This document shows positions 57,647 through 64,000 of a stretch of DNA of 64,000 bases, piece after piece (within the stretch, counting starts at the first letter, position 1; each line of letters starts with the position of its first letter). The notes under the pieces are model-generated. The model did not search any database. It saw only the letters and a list, made by a program, of their open reading frames with translations, and was not told the origin of the DNA. The stretch spans positions 1,071,001-1,135,000 of the forward strand of contig CM074194.1 in assembly GCA_037179385.1 (NCBI GenBank). The letters are read 5' to 3'. The position numbers and the translations under genes were made by a program. The stretch is from Holothuria scabra (lineage: Eukaryota > Echinodermata > Holothuroidea > Aspidochirotida > Holothuriidae).

Positions 57647-58713
57647 TTTCCACCTGAAAAGTAAGAGGCCTTCCCAGGGGAAGAATTTGGATAAAATCTC
57701 CCTTTTCATTTCCACAAAAAAATTAGAAAATTTTCAATATCTTTGTTTCCTACTTAAAAGGAAGACTTTTTTGCAGCAATGTTTGAATTCACATAAATTA
57801 GTGGACTTAAAATCCATTCAGATTGTACCACCATACATGGGCCCTGAAGTAAGCTTTTGTCCCCTAAACCCACTCATAACCTGAAGGTAAGACAACACTT
57901 GAGATTTAAGCAGTATTAAATCCTTCCCCTCCTTTTTGTGTTTCTGGTGGAAAACCCTGGGCACCCTTCACACCCCAATTGGTTGAAATCTGAGCTGCAT
58001 ATGTGAAAAAATAAGTTTTGCTGGGCTTCATGTAAATCTACTGTTTTATAAGAGTGAGATCCTTTGTACTACTGTAGGTGTGGGGATGTTCTAGTGATAT
58101 TGTATGGGTATACATTGCCCTATTTCTAAAGTATATTGAAATGCTCCTTTTTAACTGCTTTTACCCTACGCCATTTATTCACATACTTCTGCTGACATGA
58201 TGTATGAATTGCATAATTGTAACTTTTATTGAAACCCATTCATGAATCGGCCATGGATGAAGCGGCACTCTTAAAATTTTACATTCAAAGGTAAAGCATT
58301 GCAGGCCGGCTGTGGGTATCGTCAAATGAAGATTAAAGAGAACGTTGACGATGCTACTCTTTGCAGAAATAATGCAATATTGAAACTGCGTAATGCAAAA
58401 CCGAGAATAATATTCTAAAAAGCTTCTTAACAAATACAATTGTGACTCCACATTTTAGAAGCCCAATTATAGCTCTTAAGACGCTTCTGTCACATGGATC
58501 CGTTAACAAATAGCAGTTCAAGTGTAACTGCTGCAGTTGTTTGAAATTTAAAGTTATATGATCTGACAAAGTTGCATGTAGATAGACTATCATTACCAGC
58601 TTTCAATTAACAAATGGTGCTAAATTGTGTGCTGTATTAACTAAGTGGTTTACACTTTTGGGGATATTTTTAGCCTGGGTGATACATTCTGTATTTAATA
58701 GATTGTGTTCTTA

Positions 58714-58999
58714 GGCTGCATTCACATAGAAGTATATGGTATACAGTATTCGGTATTCAGTATACGCTATGCGCTATATGCTATACGGACAAGTGTGGGG
58801 AGAAGGATGGTATACGCTGCACGAAAATCAAACAAGCACAATTCCGACTTTATACTATACATGGCCATACGGCATTTCGAATAGTGCCCTCTTATGTGAC
58901 CCTGTGTGAGGAAATCCTATTGTTCGATTCAAGCTATTCGCGTGCCTTTGAAAACGTGCGCTGTGCACCCAAATAGTATTCCCCTATGTGAACGCAGCC
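58714..58999. mobile_element. PIF/Harbinger-like MITE, 286 bp
   Basis: The ends GGCTGCATTCACATAG and, inward from the right, GGCTGCGTTCACATAG differ at one base, and TTA lies on both sides (58711-58713, 59000-59002). A 3-bp TTA/TAA duplication with GGC-starting ends fits PIF/Harbinger. The left interior is rich in GTATACGCTAT-type words. It is non-coding. Confidence 0.75.
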
Positions 59000-59046
59000 T
59001 TAGATGCAAACTGTGTTAACTGCCCCAGTTGATCTATTTAAACTGA

Positions 59047-59322
59047 AGCCCAGGTAACACTGCCACCACTATCAAAGACTCTCTGTCGTAGGTGATTTGC
59101 ATAAATGGTAGACAAATCCTTGTTAGACTTGGTGGTGTAACCCAGTCTTAAAATGCACTGACTGCATCCGATTATAATTGAACATGTTCAATCAGGTTGA
59201 TGGCTTTCAACCCGAAGGAATTCGAAGAAATCTTAGTGGTGGAGTAATTTACACTGCCAAGATCCCAGCTGTGGTGGGTGGTCACTGTCGTATCATAGGA
59301 AGCCATGGCAGTGTGACCCAGG
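59047..59322. mobile_element. Second small inverted-repeat element, diverged
   Basis: The left end GCCCAGGTAACACTGCCA pairs with the right end, which read inward is GGCCTGGGTCACACTGCCA. The right flank is TTAA; the left flank has no clear match. It is similar in size and style to the PIF/Harbinger-like MITE just upstream, so it is possibly the same class. A 77-codon frame inside is incidental. Confidence 0.5.
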
Positions 59323-61565
59323 CCTTAAATCTAGTCTATCTGCAAGCTTCACCAAATTTGGTTTTTATTTACTTGTTCATTAAGTTGTGGTCACAGGGAC
59401 ATAGCAAGTAGAGAAGACGTACAATGCCCATTTTCAATAATGATCACACATATTTAATATCCACCCTTACTATGCTACCCTTTTGAACAAACTTCAGTGA
59501 TTGCTTTCCAAGCAGTGATGCACTTTCCATGTCACTCATCACACTCATACCTAATACGTACACACACTCCTGTGAATGGAGAGCTCGATCTTTCATCAAG
59601 ACCATGCCATAAAATGTATTTTCTTGTTAAAATTCAACACATTCACAAAGCTTTGATAAACTGGTTAGCCACTAGCGACTTGTGAATTGGCATTTTAAAA
59701 CACTCAAGTTTCCAATGTCGTTTGGTCAGTTTTCATAAAAACGCCTGCCGGCTATTGTTTGTTATTTAACATGTGTTAGGAGAACAGAAAAGAATAATGT
59801 GAATTGCGCTTTGAATGGAGTATTTTAGTGTACGCAGTGTAATGCAATAAAGACACAATCGACTATTGCCTAAATTTAAAACATGTTGCACCCATCATGT
59901 ATTGCCACCTACTTTATTAAGATTGGAGAGATATTGCTTTAAATTCACACTAAATTATTGTCAAGGAGAGATCTTTCACTCAGATAGTAGATAAGCCAAG
60001 GCAAATAAAATTTGGAAAATTAGATAGATTATTGGTTTTTTTTGTTTTTGTTTTGTGTTTTTTTTTTTTTGCATTTTGATACTGTATTGGTTCATTGTAA
60101 TGGTAACTTGTCAGTGTATGCTGGCCAAACACGTGAATTTTTAGTAAAAAAGGAACATTTTGTCACAAAGATGGAATGGTTAACAGTTAAATTTCCTATT
60201 CAAATTGTACTACAAGGCGTAGAAGACTTTTGGCCCTTGCCATAGAAAGACCACAGTATCCCTTATCCATTGCCAATTTACAATGCTAATACTATCTAAA
60301 CTGATACCATTTTTATTACATAAATGTGTTCCATATTTCCTTTCAAGGTGATTCACCTTGTATTTTTTACCATCTATAGCACTCATACAGAACACATCAA
60401 TCAGATATGGCAAACTTGAGTTTCATTCCTCATAAATCACCAAGGAATGACAGTCTCCAACATTCAGATATAATCTTTCTTTGAAGTGTGACTTCCTAAT
60501 TTGCATTTTTCAAGTCATGAGTGTGAAAAAATCTTTTCCACAATGGACAAGTTTTTAGCTAAGCTGTCTCTGATTAAGCATATTATTAGTTGCAGAATTG
60601 AAGACATTATTAGGGCACATTAAAAGGATATTTTTACCTCGAGTTTTTAAATTATGTGAGGTTGAGTTGAGACTTAATGTAACATCTGTGACAGATTCCA
60701 TCATTGACTTGCCTGATAGTACAAGAACTAGAGCATAAAATAAGGTTCTAAGTACATTGTCAACTCATTGAACATGAAACAAAATCAACTTATATGCTCT
60801 TCATTGAGCATTTTGCAACTACGATGAAATTTTTTATGAGATCAATATGAAGGTAGTTACACAAATAGATTAGCTGGAAAATTACTCTTCAAGCTCCAAA
60901 ATATATTCAGCAAAGAGGCAGAAAATGAAGGAAAAAGTAGTATGGAAGAAAATGCAGCAGGAAATGATTGGTTCTGACTTGTTTTCAGTGTTTGAGAGTG
61001 ACTGCTTCAGAAGAACAAAGATAGCATATCACAGATGGGAGTTGACACGTAGATGAATGACCTCTACACACATTCAAGTACATGAAATAAGATTTTCCTT
61101 TTAATGCTAGTTTGCAAAATAACTTTTTTTTTTGAATAACTTGAAAGGTGCATAGACATGTTATTAGACTAACTGTATTTCTCAACAGAGGTTTGGTGAA
61201 GATCACCTGAAGACCCCCTCCCCCACGGTTTTTAGAGGTGTATAATATGCTCACAGTGTCCTGTGCCTGTCATGAGAGGCAACCAAAGGGGGGACTTGAA
61301 CCTATCTGTACTGTATTTTAAAACAGACTTGCACTTTTTCATGCTAAGTTTTTCCCAAATGGATAGCTTCCAAAAACCTCCCGTTTGCCTGCTAGGATGG
61401 AATTGTCACTTTGTATTTTAAACAGTTCACTTCCTCCATGTCACAATCATGCACTTTAAGCTACCTTTCTGTTTTTGTATTATGTACAGTAACTAGCCAT
61501 GTATATGCACTTTTCTGGGGTTTCCTTTAGCATACTGTAGCAGTCTTGAAATACTTAAACATTCT
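59323..61565. other. No gene seen; AT-rich sequence
   Basis: A T-rich run lies at 60033-60070. No repeat family or exon was recognised. Confidence 0.35.
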
Positions 61566-61640
61566 CTGGAAAAAAGGCCATGGCTGGCTCGACTTGAACC
61601 AGTAGGTTGGAAACCGGGCCGTAAAACTCCATCTAACTTA
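61566..61640 (-). repeat. SINE-like head 1, second copy
   Basis: The plus strand reads AAGGCCATGGCTGGCTCGAC, TTGAACCAGTAGGTTGGAAA and CCGGGCCG, the reverse complement of the 55658-55736 block with a few changes and a small internal deletion. Confidence 0.5.
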
Positions 61641-64000
61641 ACCATGTACATGGTAGTAAACATACAGTTCAATGAGCATGGTGTATTTGTAGTTATCGCA
61701 GAAGAGATTTTTTTTCTGAGATCAGGATGTTTGTAAATTTAGGAGGTAAGAGAAATTAAGTGAGTGGTGTGGAGACTAAGAGAGCTGAAATTTGCTGCCT
61801 AAATCTAATGGATGAAAGTACCTCATGACCAAATTTGCAAGTGTATATTGAGTTTGACCTGTTTATATACCAAACACTATAAAATTCATTCCTGTAGGGG
61901 TACTGTCATTAAAGTCGTTTGTAATGAAGTAATGTCCAATCAAATGATGAAATGTCTGTTAAAATTTTTTTGTATCTTTAACAGTTCTCAAGGTCTATTA
62001 TCAGCTAGGTTTCCAAAATTGATAATCCTTCCATGTAGAAGTATCCGGTTCTATCATGAGAAGTTGAGAACTTTTTGTTCACTGCATTCGTGTTAGGGTC
62101 TACCTTTATCTTTCAGCATGTTTAAGAATCCAGTTTCTTCAACGTTGTATTTTCAGGATGTAAAAACTACAACATTCTAATTTATGTCTTTTTAAGGGTC
62201 AAGTACTGCAGTACTTTTGCATATATATATATGTCCTTTATCCTTTATTTCATACTCCTAATGTTACAGTGTCACAACTGACAAGCTACCCTTCTCGATC
62301 TTTCGCACTCAATTTACTGAAATGCTAAGGAACAGATTAAAGATATGTCTAACACTCAAAATTTGAGCATTATATGTTCTTTTTTAAAGGCAAAATCATG
62401 TTTTCTACCAATATAGCTCATAAAGAAATGCTGCTCTTTAAAGTTCCGTCATGAATTCATTAACACCAGCAATGTCTGTATCCCCCCAAAAATGAACATC
62501 AAAAATTAAGAAAATTGCACCATTTTTTTAATGTTTGAAAGTTTGGACCTAAAAATTAGTTTTGAGAAACAAAATTCCAACATGCTACTGCACTGGGAAA
62601 GCCTTCTGTGCCTGTACTGCCCTATTTTGAATTAGCTAAAGATAGCTCATACTGTAGTAATAGGTATTGGTTTTAATTTTTCTTAAAAAAAGGCAGTATT
62701 TCCACTCATGTAATAGCATACAGCTAGTATATATCAAGATGTTTTCAGTTCTTGTGCAAGGAAGGTTGACTGCCTATCAGTCAGTATGCACAGATTACAA
62801 GTGACTTCTGGCCATCTTTTGTGACACACAGATGCATCTTCATGTCGGCTGAATGTGAGCACAATAACTCTTGAGACAATTTATGAATATTCATCATATA
62901 CTTGCAGCCAAAACTTTCATTCACATCTAGATCCTGAACCTTATTTTATGCTATTTTCCAATTGGCAATTTTTGAAATTAAAGTATTGATCTTAGCTGAA
63001 AGGGGAAATTTCTTATTGAACTGATGAAATGCTTATGAAAATTTGTGCTCATTCTCTGCAATGGTAAAACAAAAGTAAAAATTCAATGGAGGATTTACTT
63101 TCATAGTAAGGGCCTTGTTTTAACCAGATGCCACCGTAGGGCCCCTTTAGGAGTCCCTAGAGATTGCACAGTCTTAGAAAGCTTATCCCATCAATTTTGT
63201 CACCATAGAAAACTCAGAAGGATAATTTAACTTCATAAAACTTTGCTCTCAGGAAATTCATTTCAATGCAGTAATAGCATGGGCTACCGTAGGAATTGTT
63301 TCATTATTAAATAAGAGAGATCATTGAGATGGGGTATTCTTTACTTATAGCTCCAAATGTGAAGGTAAAAGTCTAGCATCTTGCATGGACACTCTACAAT
63401 GCATGGGAATTACGAACCATGGGCTGTCAATGAACACCTTAAACCATAGCAACGATCGACGTGACAAGTCCCCAGCTCTCAGACCTATGAATTTTATCAA
63501 CTTGTTTTGCATATTGTTACCTGTACCTTTTTTGTGCATTGAAGCTGTTGGTTAAAATGTTGCATTAAAATGCCCCAAGAACAGGACTTGAGTAAATTTT
63601 TGAAGTGGGCAAAGTTTGACCATTGTTGCACTGCACATAAATGGAGAAGGGTATTGGTCAAAGATGAATGCGTTGTCAGTCATGTACAGTATTGGTTTTT
63701 TTTGTGTGCTGTACCAAAACTCTATGGATCCACTTGCATATGATATTTCTTGAATAGCATGGATTCAATAATTTGTGATGTGAAGTAATGTGTGAGTTTG
63801 GCACAAATATTTGCAGTACATAAGCAACAAAGACATTGCACATGCTCTCCCAAATTAGTGCATGTCAACAATAATGAAAACCCAGTCATAATTTAAAAGA
63901 TTTTGACAAGAACATATTCCTAAAGAAACCATGCATGCATCCTATACTATTGGAAAATGTAAAACCCATCACTCTTTCTGTAGTTTGCTGTAGCCGCATG
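61641..64000. other. No gene seen; AT-rich sequence to the window edge
   Basis: An (AT)n run lies at 62220-62231. No exon, RNA gene or repeat family was recognised. Confidence 0.35.

Larger units (their letters stand above)
55906..58710. other. No gene seen; two short tandem repeats
   Basis: Apart from the tandems at 56130 and 57561 listed separately, no repeat or exon was recognised. Confidence 0.35.

Noticed and set aside
1..64000. CRISPR array, phage, operon or bacterial defence system
   Set aside because: No regularly spaced identical repeats with unique spacers, no ribosome-binding-site/ORF organisation and no long ORFs; the sequence is animal nuclear DNA.

Overview
The window reads as non-coding nuclear DNA from an animal. 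It is AT-rich, no open reading frame exceeds about 175 codons, none of the longer frames is a recognisable cellular protein, and dispersed repeats are dense. Recurrent AGGCCTAT-type words, MITEs beginning TTAAAGGC, and element ends reading CAGTGGCGTAGCC or CTACGCCACTG are what I associate with marine deuterostomes. A sea cucumber or another echinoderm is my best guess, but this is inference from memory and not proven by any gene here. There is no operon, phage, CRISPR array or bacterial feature.

From 1 to about 35.8 kb the DNA is a graveyard of transposable elements. The best resolved structure is a four-level nest at 543-5530: a roughly 570-bp repeat (family I) is split by a 4.4-kb hAT-like element with an exact 8-bp target duplication. 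That element holds a 2.2-kb hAT-like element with a 7/8 duplication, which in turn holds a 190-bp MITE. A second family I copy at 19.93-20.49 kb preserves the uninterrupted target site. A second nest at 17.3-19.46 kb has a TTAA MITE split by a 1.8-kb element with a 9/10 target duplication, which itself contains another hAT-like element. Further hAT-like elements with recognisable ends lie at 15.72-17.02 and 29.24-30.89 kb. A short GC-rich hairpin module recurs at least eleven times, six of them in 4.2-7.3 kb. A decayed non-LTR retrotransposon (reverse transcriptase 3' end) lies at 13.93-14.35 kb.

At about 35.8-36.15 kb the texture changes. A CpG-bearing stretch is followed by a short open reading frame with two good splice donors and a good acceptor, which could be the 5' end of a plus-strand gene (two tiny basic exons). 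The next 28 kb would then be its first long intron. This is the only candidate cellular coding sequence and it is unproven.

From 36 to 64 kb repeats are sparser and mostly discrete MITEs: families B and C with TTAA targets, a piggyBac-like MITE, a long-TIR MITE, a PIF/Harbinger-like MITE, a hAT-like MITE rich in CTTCCTGATT words, and tRNA-derived SINE-like heads. Small tandem repeats, G-rich tracts and one TATA-containing candidate promoter complete the list. All element classes are assigned from termini and target-site duplications read by eye; no transposase gene is preserved. I found no convincing undescribed functional system. The most informative observations are the datable nests and the recurrent hairpin module.
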